From: Glycomyces tritici
GTDB taxonomy: Bacteria; Actinomycetota; Actinomycetes; Mycobacteriales; Micromonosporaceae
Direction: 5' to 3'
Length of the DNA: 64,000 bases
NCBI RefSeq assembly: GCF_030403505.1
Contig: NZ_JAUEMJ010000002.1
Coordinates: 1-64,000 of the forward strand
A program made the position numbers and the translations under genes. This document shows positions 52,399 through 62,037 of the stretch, in pieces. Below the pieces are notes generated by a model, which was given only the letters and a program-made list of their open reading frames with translations, was not told the DNA's origin and made no database searches. The stretch's first letter is position 1. Each line of letters opens with the position of its first letter.

Positions 52399-52457
52399 TC
52401 TGTGCGCGAGGGGGGACTTGAACCCCCACGTCCATAATAGGACACTAGCACCTCAAG
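52399..52457 (-). repeat. right 59-bp attachment-site repeat (part of the intact tRNA-Leu)
   Basis: It is identical over 59 bp to 5467-5525 and covers the 3' part of the tRNA gene up to the anticodon loop. Beyond 52457 the intact gene continues, whereas the left copy diverges. Confidence 0.88.
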
Positions 52458-52487
52458 CTAGCGCGTCTGCCATTCCGCCACTCGCGC
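52403..52487 (-). tRNA. tRNA-Leu(GAG), 85 nt, CCA not encoded
   Basis: The minus strand folds as a class II tRNA: acceptor GCGCGAG with CTCGCGC, discriminator A, a long variable arm (GTGTCCTATTATGGACG region) and an anticodon stem CTAGC/GCTAG whose 7-base loop TTGAGGT places GAG at positions 34-36. GAG decodes CUC leucine codons. The 3' terminal CCA is absent from the gene (bases after the discriminator are CAG). The anticodon loop lies at the end of the integration repeat, so the island restores the 3' half. Confidence 0.95.
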
Positions 52488-52643
52488 GTGCACACAGAAG
52501 TGTATATGTAGTTTGTTTTGCCTGCCAGGTGGGCTTTCCTGCCCTCCGTGGCACGAGACGAAACTTTACACGATGGTTCGGCGGTAGGCGCAAGGGGGGT
52601 TCGCGGTCGGTCGGGCGGGCCGGCGGCGGCTAGGCTTGGGGGC

Positions 52644-53657
52644 ATGACCGTGACCGCGCATCGACTGCCTGATGCGGCGTTGACGCATTGGGATCTCGGG
52701 CAGATCTTCCAGATGCAGCGGGTCCAGACCGGGCTGATGAACCGGTCATGGCGGGTCGATACGTCGTCCGGGTCCTACCTCCTGAAACTGTTCCGGGACG
52801 TCACCGGCCCTGAGCTGCAGTTTCAGTTCCATGTCCTGCAGACCCTGGGTGGTTCGGGAGTGCCTGTGGTGCTGCCGGTGCTCAGCCGGGACGGGCGGAC
52901 CACCATCTTCCTGGAAGGCGAGGAGTTCGGGGTCTTTCCGTGGGTCGGGGGGCGGCACCGCTCGGGGTTGTCCATGTCCCGGGAGGCTTGCCGAGATCTC
53001 GGGTCGGTCATCGGACGCCTGCATCGGACGCTGCACGCCTCCATTCCTGCGGACCGGGCGCCGAAGGCCGAGAATCCGCCTACTACTGAAGCGGCCCTGC
53101 AGAAGGTCGACCGCCTGCTGGAGCTCGTCGCCGCCGGACGGGGCGACAAGACCGGGTTCGAGGCCATCGCCGAGCAGACGCTGCGGTTGAAGCGCGGGCT
53201 GCTGGTCAGGCTCGGGGACCGCCGGCCGCCGGACCTGCTGCCGCAGTACACCGGATACACGCATGGCGACCTGCACCCTCACAACGTCCTGCACGGGCCC
53301 GACGACCGGATCTCGGCGATCCTCGACTGGGACCGCCTGGTGGTCTCGTCGTACGCGCGGGAGATGGCGCGGGCGGCCGTGTTCTACTTCACGTACGGCG
53401 ACGAGCGCGGGTTGGACTGCGATCGCATCCGGGCGTTCGCCGGGGGGTACCGGTCGGTCTTCGACGTCGGGGAGCCCGAGATCGGGCTGGCCACGCACCA
53501 GTTGTGGTGGGACCGCCTGACCGACAACTGGGTCATCGAGTGGCATTACGTGCGGCACAACTCCGCGTGCGATCACCTGCTGCCGGGGCAGACCGGGCTC
53601 GTGAAGTGGTGGACCATTCACTACTCGCAGGTGGAGCAGGCCCTGATGGGGCGATAG
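52644..53657 (+). CDS. aminoglycoside-phosphotransferase-family kinase
   Basis: The 337-residue product has the APH-like kinase fold: an N-terminal lobe with SYLLKLF (ATP-binding Lys), the catalytic loop HGDLHPHNVL (about 207-216) and the metal-binding ILDWDR (about 228). The family includes homoserine kinase type II and antibiotic kinases; the substrate cannot be decided here. The ATG at 52644 is chosen because the upstream frame runs into the tRNA region. It is the first core gene to the right of the island. Confidence 0.75.
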   Translation: MTVTAHRLPDAALTHWDLGQIFQMQRVQTGLMNRSWRVDTSSGSYLLKLFRDVTGPELQFQFHVLQTLGGSGVPVVLPVLSRDGRTTIFLEGEEFGVFPWVGGRHRSGLSMSREACRDLGSVIGRLHRTLHASIPADRAPKAENPPTTEAALQKVDRLLELVAAGRGDKTGFEAIAEQTLRLKRGLLVRLGDRRPPDLLPQYTGYTHGDLHPHNVLHGPDDRISAILDWDRLVVSSYAREMARAAVFYFTYGDERGLDCDRIRAFAGGYRSVFDVGEPEIGLATHQLWWDRLTDNWVIEWHYVRHNSACDHLLPGQTGLVKWWTIHYSQVEQALMGR

Positions 53658-53702
53658 AGAACTCGCTGGCTTCTCGTTATCGCCTTTGTCACAATGGGTT
53701 TC

Positions 53703-54800
53703 ATGACTTCACTTCCGCTTCTGCACCTTCAGGGCAGCCCGCATCAGCGGGGTCTGCAGCACGGCGAGGAACTGCGGGAGGCGATCGCCGCCAATGTCGC
53801 GGTCTACCGCTCCCGGATGCTGACATCGGGAGTTCCGGAGAACGAGCTCGCCTCGCGCTCGCAGCGGTTCCTGGAACAGTTCACGCGGTACGACGCGTCG
53901 TACCGCGAGACGATGGACGGCATCGCGGCGGGATCGGGGCAGGATCTGCTGGACATCACGCTGCTCAACGCCCGGTACGAGCTGCTGTACAGCGCCTGGA
54001 GCGAGTTCGGGCGCCCCACGGCCGACGGGATCCGGTCCGAGTGCACCTCGTTCGGAGGCACCGACGGAGTGTTCACCGCATCGGGGACGCACATCGGGCA
54101 GAACTGGGACTGGTTCACCGGTGTCGAAGGGGCCCTGCTGCAGTGGGAGCACGGCGACACGACGGTGCTCGGGTTCACCGAGGCCGGCGTCGCGGGGGCG
54201 AAGATCGGGCTCAACAGTGCCGGGATCGGCCTGTGCATCAACGGACTCGGCGCTTCAGTCGACGACTGGCGCCTCGACACGGTGCCGTTCCATCTCAGGT
54301 CGATGAGGGTCCTGCAGTCTGCCACCCTGGCTGAGGCCGTGGGCCATGCTCTGGCGCCGCGGCCGGCCTGCTCGGCCAACTTCTTCATGGGCAGCGCCTC
54401 GGAGGGGGTCCTCACGGTCGAGGCCTCGCCGGTGGGGTCGCGGGTCATCTACCAGGACGGGCCCGCTCCCCTGGTGCACGCCAACCACTTCCGGGATCCC
54501 GAAGCGCTCGGGGTCCATCAGAGCTGGCTCGAGACCGGCCGGGTCTCCACCTATCACCGGTGCGACCGGATGGAGACGCTGCTGGCCAAGGAGGCGCCGG
54601 TGTCGACCGAGCGGCTGTACGCGGCCATGCGGGACCACGAGGGCGGGCCACTGGGCCTGTGCCGCCATCCTGTCGAGACCGATCCCGTTGAGCTGCAGAC
54701 GCACACGGCGTTCGCCGCGCACCTGGACCTTGACGCGAAGCGGTTCTCCTACACGTGGGGCCCGCCCTGCGAGTCGGAGTTCGCGACGGTGGGCCTCTAG
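53703..54800 (+). CDS. C45-family autoproteolytic acyltransferase/hydrolase-like protein
   Basis: The 365-residue protein matches the acyl-CoA:6-aminopenicillanate acyltransferase (C45) pattern: an N-terminal helical part (HQRGLQHGEELREAI), then ECTSFGGTDGV (about 113-123), where the Cys becomes the new N-terminal nucleophile after self-cleavage, then GQNWDW (about 132) and AGIGLCINGL. Such enzymes cut or form amide bonds. The next ATG upstream, at 53694, is also possible. Its stop overlaps that of the convergent methyltransferase by four bases. The substrate is unknown. Confidence 0.75.
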   Translation: MTSLPLLHLQGSPHQRGLQHGEELREAIAANVAVYRSRMLTSGVPENELASRSQRFLEQFTRYDASYRETMDGIAAGSGQDLLDITLLNARYELLYSAWSEFGRPTADGIRSECTSFGGTDGVFTASGTHIGQNWDWFTGVEGALLQWEHGDTTVLGFTEAGVAGAKIGLNSAGIGLCINGLGASVDDWRLDTVPFHLRSMRVLQSATLAEAVGHALAPRPACSANFFMGSASEGVLTVEASPVGSRVIYQDGPAPLVHANHFRDPEALGVHQSWLETGRVSTYHRCDRMETLLAKEAPVSTERLYAAMRDHEGGPLGLCRHPVETDPVELQTHTAFAAHLDLDAKRFSYTWGPPCESEFATVGL

Positions 54801-55606
54801 CGGGGCGTCGCCTGGGACAGCTCCCAGCAGGCCACCGCCGTCGCCGCGGCGACGTTGAGCGAGTCGACGCCCGCGTGCATGGGGATGACGACCGTGCGGT
54901 CGCAGGCGTCGAGTGCGGCCGTGGTCAGGCCGGGGCCTTCGGCGCCGAACATCAGGGCCGGGCGCCTGCGTTCCTCGGCGCTCACCTGGCCGATGTCGAT
55001 TGCGCCGCGCGAGGGGCTCAGGCCGTGGAGGGTGAACCCGGCCTCGCGGACCTGGGCGAGGCCGCTGGGCCAGGGCTCGAGGTAGGCGTACGGCACCGCG
55101 AACACCTCCCCCATGCTCACGCGCACGCTCCGGCGGTACAGCGGGTCGGCGCAGTCGGGGGCGAGCAGGACGCCGTCGAAGCCGAGACCTGCGGCAACCC
55201 TAAATATTGCCCCAAGATTCGTATGGTTGTTCAGGCCTTCGAGGACGACGAGGCGGTTGACGCGCTCGAGGAGCTCGGTCGGCGCGGGGAGTTCCTTGCG
55301 GTGGAACGAGGCCAGCGCGCCGCGGTGGACGTGGAAGCCCGTGACGGATTCGAGGAGGTCGGGCCCAGCGGTGTAGCAGGGGGCGTCCTCGGCGAGGTGC
55401 GCGAGCTGGTCGGCGCGTTTGGCGTCGATGAGCATCGAGCGCATCCGGTAGCCGGCGCGCAGGGCCCGGCCGATGACCTGGTGGCCTTCGGCGATGAACA
55501 GGCCGTGGGGCTGCTCGAAGCGGGTCCGGAGGGCGAGGTCGGTCAGGGCGCGGTAGTCGCTGAGGCGGTCGTCCTCGGGGTCGTGGATGTGGATGACGTC
55601 GGGCAC
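54797..55606 (-). CDS. SPOUT-class (TrmH/SpoU) RNA 2'-O-methyltransferase
   Basis: The 269-residue product has an N-terminal RNA-binding region and the knotted SPOUT domain with motif 1 VVLEGLNNHTNLGAIFRVA (Asn and Arg), motif 2 LMFGAEGPGL and motif 3 VIPMHAGVDSLNVAAATAV. It methylates ribose in rRNA or tRNA using S-adenosylmethionine; the exact target is not known. It is convergent with the C45-type gene and shares its last bases. Downstream of it on the minus strand no operon partner is seen. Confidence 0.9.
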   Translation of the reverse strand: MPDVIHIHDPEDDRLSDYRALTDLALRTRFEQPHGLFIAEGHQVIGRALRAGYRMRSMLIDAKRADQLAHLAEDAPCYTAGPDLLESVTGFHVHRGALASFHRKELPAPTELLERVNRLVVLEGLNNHTNLGAIFRVAAGLGFDGVLLAPDCADPLYRRSVRVSMGEVFAVPYAYLEPWPSGLAQVREAGFTLHGLSPSRGAIDIGQVSAEERRRPALMFGAEGPGLTTAALDACDRTVVIPMHAGVDSLNVAAATAVACWELSQATPR

Positions 55607-55701
55607 CCGGTGATTCTGCCCTACTGCGCGCGAAACGCCCCCGGGCGGCCGGACGGCTGCCTGGGGGCGTCACGTCGAACTAGGGGGTGTCTAGAGACCC
55701 C

Positions 55702-56739
55702 TTAGGCCGGGGCGGGCGGGAGTTCGTTCGAGATCTTCTTGCCTTCGCCGATGTCCTGGACCTCGCGGGCGGCCTGCTGGGCCGCTTCGAGGGCCTGGGC
55801 GGCGGAGTCGTCGAGTTCGAGGGCGCTGGCGTCGATCTCGACTTCTTCGTCGGCGTCGGAGGTGTCACCGGTGACACCGCCGAGCGCGTTGCCGATGCCG
55901 CCGAGGGCCTTGGTGAGTTCGGCCGGGACGACCCAGACCTTGTTGGCGTCACCTTGGGCGATCTTGGGGAGCGTCTGGAGGTACTGGTAGGCCAGGAGCC
56001 GGTCGGTGGGCTTGGCCTTGTGGATGGCCGCGAACACGGTCTGGATGGCCTTGGCCTGGCCGTCGGCGCGGAGGACCTCGGCGTCGCGGGCGCCCTTGGC
56101 GCGCAGGACCTGGGACTGCTGCTCGCCTTCGGCGTTGAGGATCGCGGCGCGCTTGGTGCCTTCGGCGTTGAGGATCGCGGCGCGGCGGTCGCGCTCGGCG
56201 CGCATCTGCTTCTCCATGGCGTCGCGGATGCTCAGCGGCGGTTCGATGGAGCGCAGTTCGACGCGGGTGACCTTGAGGCCCCACTTGTCGGTGGCCTTGT
56301 CGAGCTCGGCGGCGAGGCGGGCGTTGATCTCCTCGCGGCTGGTGAGCGCCTTCTCCAGGTCGAGGGAGCCGACGACGTTGCGGAGCGTGGTGGTGGTGAG
56401 CTGCTCGACGCCCGCGAGGTAGTCGTCGATGTTGTACACGGCCGCGGTGGGCTGCGTGATGATGTAGTAGAGGACCGTGTCGATCTGGACGCCGAGGTTG
56501 TCGGCGGTGATCACGCTCGACGGCGGGAAGTTGACGACGCGCTCGCGCAGGTCCACTTTGGCGCGGACGTTGTCGACGAAGGGGACCAGGAGCCGGGGCC
56601 CGGGCTCCAGGGTGCGGCGGTACTTGCCGAGGCGTTCGATGATGTAGTTCCACTGCTGGGGAACGATCTTGATCGATCGGAAGAGCACGATGATGAAGAA
56701 GAACGCGACTATCAGCAGCAGTACGCCAACGGGATCCAT
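55702..56739 (-). CDS. SPFH/stomatin-domain membrane protein
   Basis: The 345-residue protein has one N-terminal membrane helix (3-22), then the SPFH domain (VPQQWNYIIERLGKYRRTLEPG, residues about 27-48, through RDAMEKQMRAERDRRAAIL), and an alanine-rich, acidic C-terminal tail with coiled-coil character at about 190-260. It would form oligomeric rings at the membrane with the NfeD protein and may assist membrane protein quality control. It lies 112 bp downstream of the NfeD gene, and the same order is known in mycobacteria (Rv1488/Rv1487). Confidence 0.9.
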   Translation of the reverse strand: MDPVGVLLLIVAFFFIIVLFRSIKIVPQQWNYIIERLGKYRRTLEPGPRLLVPFVDNVRAKVDLRERVVNFPPSSVITADNLGVQIDTVLYYIITQPTAAVYNIDDYLAGVEQLTTTTLRNVVGSLDLEKALTSREEINARLAAELDKATDKWGLKVTRVELRSIEPPLSIRDAMEKQMRAERDRRAAILNAEGTKRAAILNAEGEQQSQVLRAKGARDAEVLRADGQAKAIQTVFAAIHKAKPTDRLLAYQYLQTLPKIAQGDANKVWVVPAELTKALGGIGNALGGVTGDTSDADEEVEIDASALELDDSAAQALEAAQQAAREVQDIGEGKKISNELPPAPA

Positions 56740-56851
56740 GGTGTTTCAGCCTCCAGTGTGTGGGATCGGCGGGCATTCACTTGGCTCGGTGCTCGTCTGC
56801 TCCCAGACGATGCGGCAAGGCTATACGGGCACGTCCAGTGAGCGCTGCAGG

Positions 56852-57298
56852 TCAGCTCTGCTTCCAGACGATGACGGTGGCTCCCTTGATTTCTACCACT
56901 GTCACGCGGTCGCCGGGTTCCAGCGACTGGTCGGGTTCGAGGGGGAAGGCGGTCCAGTTGTCCCCGGCGATCTCGACGAGGCCGCCGGAGCGGTCGACCT
57001 TCTCGATGACGCGGGCTTCGGCGCCTTCGATGGCGCGGGTGCCGAACCTGCGGGGGGTCTGGTCGCCGCCGGAGTCGCTTTCGAGGGCCTGCTTCAGGAA
57101 GGGGCGGAGGCCGAAGATGGAGGCGAAGGAGCCGGCCCCGAAGAGCACCGCCTGGAGCCAGAAGGGCGCGCCGACGGCGGCGCCGATGCCTGCGAGCACC
57201 GCGCCGACGCCGACCATGGCGAGGACTAGGGTGCCGGTGAAGAGTTCGATGGCGCCGAGGACCACAGCGGCGATGATCCAATAGAAGACGGGTTCCAC
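56852..57298 (-). CDS. NfeD-like membrane protein
   Basis: The 148-residue product has three hydrophobic segments (about 6-25, 28-46 and 50-66) and a C-terminal OB-fold (ARVIEKVDRSGGLVEIAGDNWTAF, RVTVVEIKGATVIV), the NfeD1b short form. Its gene precedes and probably partners the SPFH gene. It lies after the ferrochelatase terminator, so it is a separate transcription unit. Confidence 0.88.
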   Translation of the reverse strand: MEPVFYWIIAAVVLGAIELFTGTLVLAMVGVGAVLAGIGAAVGAPFWLQAVLFGAGSFASIFGLRPFLKQALESDSGGDQTPRRFGTRAIEGAEARVIEKVDRSGGLVEIAGDNWTAFPLEPDQSLEPGDRVTVVEIKGATVIVWKQS

Positions 57299-57341
57299 CT
57301 GTCAAGCATGTCATGCGGAAGCGTCCAGCGGTGATTACGGG

Positions 57342-57375
57342 CCGGGCCCGCGTCCTGGTGGGGACGCGGGCCCGG
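57342..57375 (-). terminator. terminator after the hemH gene
   Basis: Perfect 14-bp arms (CCGGGCCCGCGTCC at 57342-57355 and its complement at 57362-57375) with a 6-base loop lie 17 bp beyond the hemH stop. No long T-run follows. Confidence 0.6.
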
Positions 57376-57392
57376 TGGCGGCAGCGAGCGCT

Positions 57393-58436
57393 TCAGCGGC
57401 TGCGGTGCTTCTCGGGGGCCGGGGGCCTGCGGGCGGGGCAGCAGCCCTCGACCGTGGGGTCCCAGACCGGGAGCTTGCCGAGTCGCTGCAGCGGCGCGCC
57501 CTGGACGCGTTCGGCGACGAGGTCGCGGAACATGCCGACGATGTCGGCGACCTCGGGCGTGCCGGCCCGGAGGTAGCGCAGGCCGAGTTCGGCGGCGGTG
57601 TCCTTGGCCTCGTTGTCGAGGTCCCACAGCACTTCGATGTGGTCGGAGAGGAAGCCGACGGGGCTGACCACGACGGTGTCGACGCCTTCGCCGGCGAGGA
57701 CTTTGAGGTGGTCGTTGATGTCGGGCGCGAGCCACGGCATCGACGGCGGGCCCGAGCGGGACTGCCAGACGACGTCGATGGGCCCGGCCCAGCCGGCCTG
57801 CCCGGCGACGAGGGCGGCGGCCTCGGCGACCTGGTCGGAGTAGCGGGCGCCTTCGGGGCCCGAGCACTCCTCGGCGACGCTGGGGATCGAGTGGGCCGTG
57901 AAGACCACGCGGGTCCGCGACTGGTCCTCGATCTGGCCGAGGCTCCGCTTGAGCTGCTCGGCGAAGCCGCCGACGAAGCCCGGGTGGTCGAAGAAGTGCC
58001 GGACCTTGTCGATCGCCGGCGCGGTGTCGCCGACGGCGGCGCGCGCGGCGTTGATGTCCTCCACGTACTGGCGGCACGAGGAGTACGAGCCGTAGGCGCT
58101 GGTGCACAGGGCGAGGGCGCGCTTGACGCCGTCGCCGGTCATCTGGGTGACCGCGTCGACGAGCATCGGCGGCCAGTTGCGGTTGCCCCAGTAGATCGGC
58201 AGGTCGATGCCGCTGACGCGGAACTCCTTGCGGATCGCCTCGAGGACTTCGCGGCACCACTGGTTGATCGGCGAGATCCCGCCGAAGTGGTAGTAGTGCT
58301 CGGCGACCTCGGCGAGGCGCTCGTCGGGGATGCCGCGGCCGCGGGTGACGTTGCGCAGGAACGGCAGCACGTCGCCGGGGCCCTCGGGGCCGCCGAACGA
58401 GACGAGCAGGACGGCGTCGTAACCGTTCATTGTCAT
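57393..58436 (-). CDS. hemH: ferrochelatase (coproporphyrin type)
   Basis: The 347-residue product begins AVLLVSFGGPEGP and has FTAHSIP (the metal-site His) at about 180-186, then CSGPEG, with the substrate-binding VVSPVGFLSDHIEVLWDLD (about 250-268). CCPA at the C-terminus and Cys in SSCRQY match cysteines that hold a [2Fe-2S] cluster in actinobacterial enzymes. In this phylum the enzyme usually inserts iron into coproporphyrin III. It lies immediately downstream of fabI, as in mycobacteria. Confidence 0.93.
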   Translation of the reverse strand: MTMNGYDAVLLVSFGGPEGPGDVLPFLRNVTRGRGIPDERLAEVAEHYYHFGGISPINQWCREVLEAIRKEFRVSGIDLPIYWGNRNWPPMLVDAVTQMTGDGVKRALALCTSAYGSYSSCRQYVEDINAARAAVGDTAPAIDKVRHFFDHPGFVGGFAEQLKRSLGQIEDQSRTRVVFTAHSIPSVAEECSGPEGARYSDQVAEAAALVAGQAGWAGPIDVVWQSRSGPPSMPWLAPDINDHLKVLAGEGVDTVVVSPVGFLSDHIEVLWDLDNEAKDTAAELGLRYLRAGTPEVADIVGMFRDLVAERVQGAPLQRLGKLPVWDPTVEGCCPARRPPAPEKHRSR

Positions 58437-58446
58437 GGCGGCTCCG

Positions 58447-59229
58447 CTACTGTTCGGTGCGCTCGACCCCGACGGCGTGGAAGCCGCCGTCGACGTGCAG
58501 GATCTCGCCGCTGGTGGCCGGGAAGAGGTCGGACAGGAGCGCCGCGCAGGCCTTGGCGACCGGCTCGGAGTCGGTGAGGGACCAGCCCAGCGGGGAGCGC
58601 TTGGTCCAGGCCTCTTCGAACGCCTCGAAGCCGGGGATGGACTTGGCGGCCATGGTGCGCTGCGGGCCCGCGGACACGAGGTTGACGCGGATGCCCTTGG
58701 GGCCCAGGTCGCGCGCGAGGTAGCGGTTGGCGGACTCGAGGCCCGCCTTGGCGACGCCCATCCAGTCGTAGACGGGCCAGGCCTGGCTCGCGTCGAAGGT
58801 GAGGCCGACGATGGAGCCTCCGTTCCCCATCAGCGGCAGGCAGGCCATGGCGAGGGCCTTGTAGGAGAAGGTCGAGACCTGCAGTGCGGTGGCGACGTCC
58901 TCCCACGGGGTGTTGAGGAAGTTCCCGCCGAGCGCCGAGGGCGGGGCGTAGGCGATGGCGTGCAGGACGCCGTCGATGCCGTCCACGTGCTCGCGGACCT
59001 TCGCCTCGAGCCCGGCGAGCTGCTCGGGGTCGGTGGCGTCGAGCTCGATGACGGGGGCGGGGGTGGGGAGCTTCTTGGCGATCCGCTCGACCAGGGACAT
59101 GCGCCCGAAGCCGGTGAGGATCACTTCGGCGCCCTGCTCCTGCGCGTACTTGGCCACGCCGAAGCCGAGGGACTGCTCGGTGATCACCCCGGTGATGAGC
59201 AGTCGTTTGCCGTCCAAGAATCCGGTCAT
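58447..59229 (-). CDS. fabI: enoyl-ACP reductase, FabI/InhA type
   Basis: The 260-residue protein has the InhA-like N-terminus GKRLLITGVITEQSLGFGVA (NADH pocket, with the Ser of TEQSL), DATDPEQL and the catalytic DWMGVAKAGLE (Tyr-x6-Lys, here Y…K in VYDWMGVAKA). GGAGGAACAG precedes ATG 59229, so I do not use the upstream ATG at 59259. It reduces enoyl-ACP in fatty acid elongation with NADH. The order fabG-fabI is that of mycobacterial mabA-inhA. It is the target of isoniazid-type drugs in relatives. Confidence 0.93.
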   Translation of the reverse strand: MTGFLDGKRLLITGVITEQSLGFGVAKYAQEQGAEVILTGFGRMSLVERIAKKLPTPAPVIELDATDPEQLAGLEAKVREHVDGIDGVLHAIAYAPPSALGGNFLNTPWEDVATALQVSTFSYKALAMACLPLMGNGGSIVGLTFDASQAWPVYDWMGVAKAGLESANRYLARDLGPKGIRVNLVSAGPQRTMAAKSIPGFEAFEEAWTKRSPLGWSLTDSEPVAKACAALLSDLFPATSGEILHVDGGFHAVGVERTEQ

Positions 59230-59280
59230 CTGTTCCTCCGTCGTTATTCGTACTTGCAAATACTGGGGCCCGCGCGGGGG

Positions 59281-59997
<717 letters not shown>

Positions 59998-60104
59998 TCA
60001 AGTTTCTTTGTACGAAGCCACCGACGATCGTAGCGACGGGCCCCTGCAGGGGCGAAGGGGCCTTCACGCACCGTGTGGCACTCGCCTCAGGACGGGGCCG
60101 GAGC

Positions 60105-61055
60105 CTAGGTGAGGCGGGAGGTCCAGGCGAGGCTGAGCCCGGCGGCCGCGAACAGCAGGATCAGGGCGGTGCCGATGAACCACTGGGAGATGTCGCGGGC
60201 GATGGTCTGGTGCGCGAGCGAGGACTCCATGTCCTCGTAGACGGACCGGAGCTGCTCGGCGCTGAAGGCCTCGTAGAAGTTCCCGCCGGTGCCTTCGGCG
60301 AGCTGGGCGAGGGCCTCGCGGTCGACGGGGACCGAGACGAGCTCCTGGTCGAGCTCGATCACGCCTTCGTCGGTGCCGAACGCGACCGTGGAGACGGGGA
60401 TGTTCGCGGCGGCGGCGGCTTCGGTGGCCTCCTCGACGGTGCGCCCGGCCGTGCGGTAGCCGTCGGACATGAGCAGGACGCGGGCGGGCGGGAGCGTGCC
60501 GGACTCGTCGGCGGGCACCTGCTGCACGGCCTGGAGCGAGGCGAAGACCGCTTCGCCGGTGGCGGTGGCCTCGGCGAGGGTGAGGCCGAGGATCGCGGAG
60601 GCGACGCTCGCGTGGTCCTTGGTCGGCGGGACGTTGACCGAGGCGAACCCGGCGAAGGAGACGAGGCCGACGTTGTACTGCTCGGGCAGGTCGTTGACGA
60701 ACCCGGCGGCGGCCTCCTTCGCGGCCTCGATCCGGGTCGGTGACACGTCTTCGGCCATCATGGACAGTGAGACGTCGATGGCGAGGATGATCGTGGCCCG
60801 CTCCTGGGGCTCGTCGACGTCGACGGCGGGTCGGGTCATGCCGCCCACCAGCACTGCCAGCGCGATGACGAGGAGCCCGGCCGGGAAGTGGCGGCGCCAG
60901 CCGGGGACCTTCGGCACCAGTTTCGCCAGGAGCGAGGCGTTGGCGAACCTGACGGCGATCCGCTTGCGGGCGAACTGGGCCCAGACGTAGACCGCGGCGA
61001 GCGCGGCGACGGGGATGAGCGCCAGGAGCCACATCGGTTCGAGCAGGCGGATCAA
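60105..61055 (-). CDS. VWA-domain membrane protein of the MoxR operon
   Basis: The 316-residue product has two N-terminal helices (about 5-25 and 58-76), a von Willebrand A domain with the MIDAS DVSLSM (94-99) and a C-terminal helix (about 288-310). Its domain faces outside the membrane. With MoxR and the DUF58 protein it forms a chaperone-like system of uncertain target, as in Rv1481. It is the third gene of the operon, 55 bp after the DUF58 stop. Confidence 0.9.
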   Translation of the reverse strand: MIRLLEPMWLLALIPVAALAAVYVWAQFARKRIAVRFANASLLAKLVPKVPGWRRHFPAGLLVIALAVLVGGMTRPAVDVDEPQERATIILAIDVSLSMMAEDVSPTRIEAAKEAAAGFVNDLPEQYNVGLVSFAGFASVNVPPTKDHASVASAILGLTLAEATATGEAVFASLQAVQQVPADESGTLPPARVLLMSDGYRTAGRTVEEATEAAAAANIPVSTVAFGTDEGVIELDQELVSVPVDREALAQLAEGTGGNFYEAFSAEQLRSVYEDMESSLAHQTIARDISQWFIGTALILLFAAAGLSLAWTSRLT

Positions 61056-61110
61056 CGGTTCTCCTTGGTGTCGTCGGAAGGCGCGGTGTGCGGTTGCCCG
61101 GGGGTCTCGG

Positions 61111-62037
61111 CTAGCGGTAGGCGGCGAGGTGGCGGCGCTGGGCGATGAACGCGGCGATGTCGCGCAGCCAGTCCGAGCCGGTCGAGAGGCGCAGGTGGGC
61201 GGCGCCGCCGGAGCGGATGCCCGCGGCGATGCGGCGGCGCTGCTCGGCGGCGGCCTCGGCGTATCGGGCGCGGAAGCGGGCGTTGCCGGTCTGGACTTCG
61301 ACCGTGGCGCCGGTCTCGGGGTCCATGAGGTCGAGGACGCCGACGTCGGGGAGCGCGAGTTCGGCGGGGTCGAGGACCTCGACGCAGAGGACCTGCTGGC
61401 GCACGGCGAGGCGGCGCAGTTCGCGGGACCAGTCGCTCGGGTGGTCCTCGTCTTCCAAGAAGTCGGAGATGACGACGGCGAGGCCGCGGCGGCGGGCGTG
61501 GCGGCGGGTCTTGTCGATGAGTTCGGCCAGGTCGCCGGCGCCTGTGCCGTTTTCGAGCGTGCCGCGCGGGAGGGCGGTGATCGTGCGCAGGAGCGAGCGG
61601 GCGCCGCCGCGGCCGGGGCGCGGCGGGATGGCCTTGGCGGGGCCGCCTTCGGTGACGACGGCGCCGATGCGGTTGCCGCCGCGTCCGGCGAGGTAGGCGA
61701 AGGCGGCGACGGCGCCTTCGGCGAGTTCGCGCTTGAGCATGCCGACGGTGCCGAAGTCCAGGCTCGGCGAGAGGTCGACGGCGAGCCAGGTCTCGAGTTC
61801 GCGGTCGGCGATGGTGGTGCGCACGTGCGGGACGGTGGTGCGGGCGGTGACGGGCCAGTCCATGCGGCGCACGTCGTCGCCGGCGCGGTACTCGCGGGCC
61901 TCGCCGGGTTCGGAGCCGGCGCCGGGGAGCAGGCCCAGGTAGTCGCCGTGCAGGAGCCCGTCGAGGCGGCGGGTGACGTTGAGCTGCAGCCGGTCGAGGG
62001 CGCGCAGGTCGTGTTCTGCGGGTGCCGTGTCGATCAC
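61111..62037 (-). CDS. DUF58-domain protein
   Basis: The 308-residue protein carries the family block GSEPGEAREYRAGDDVRRMDWPVTARTTVPHVRT and a VWA-like fold with DLSPSLDFG. It overlaps the MoxR gene by four bases (ATGA), so they are co-translated. It lacks membrane helices. The family works with MoxR ATPases. Counterpart of Rv1480 in the matching mycobacterial neighbourhood. Confidence 0.9.
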   Translation of the reverse strand: MIDTAPAEHDLRALDRLQLNVTRRLDGLLHGDYLGLLPGAGSEPGEAREYRAGDDVRRMDWPVTARTTVPHVRTTIADRELETWLAVDLSPSLDFGTVGMLKRELAEGAVAAFAYLAGRGGNRIGAVVTEGGPAKAIPPRPGRGGARSLLRTITALPRGTLENGTGAGDLAELIDKTRRHARRRGLAVVISDFLEDEDHPSDWSRELRRLAVRQQVLCVEVLDPAELALPDVGVLDLMDPETGATVEVQTGNARFRARYAEAAAEQRRRIAAGIRSGGAAHLRLSTGSDWLRDIAAFIAQRRHLAAYR

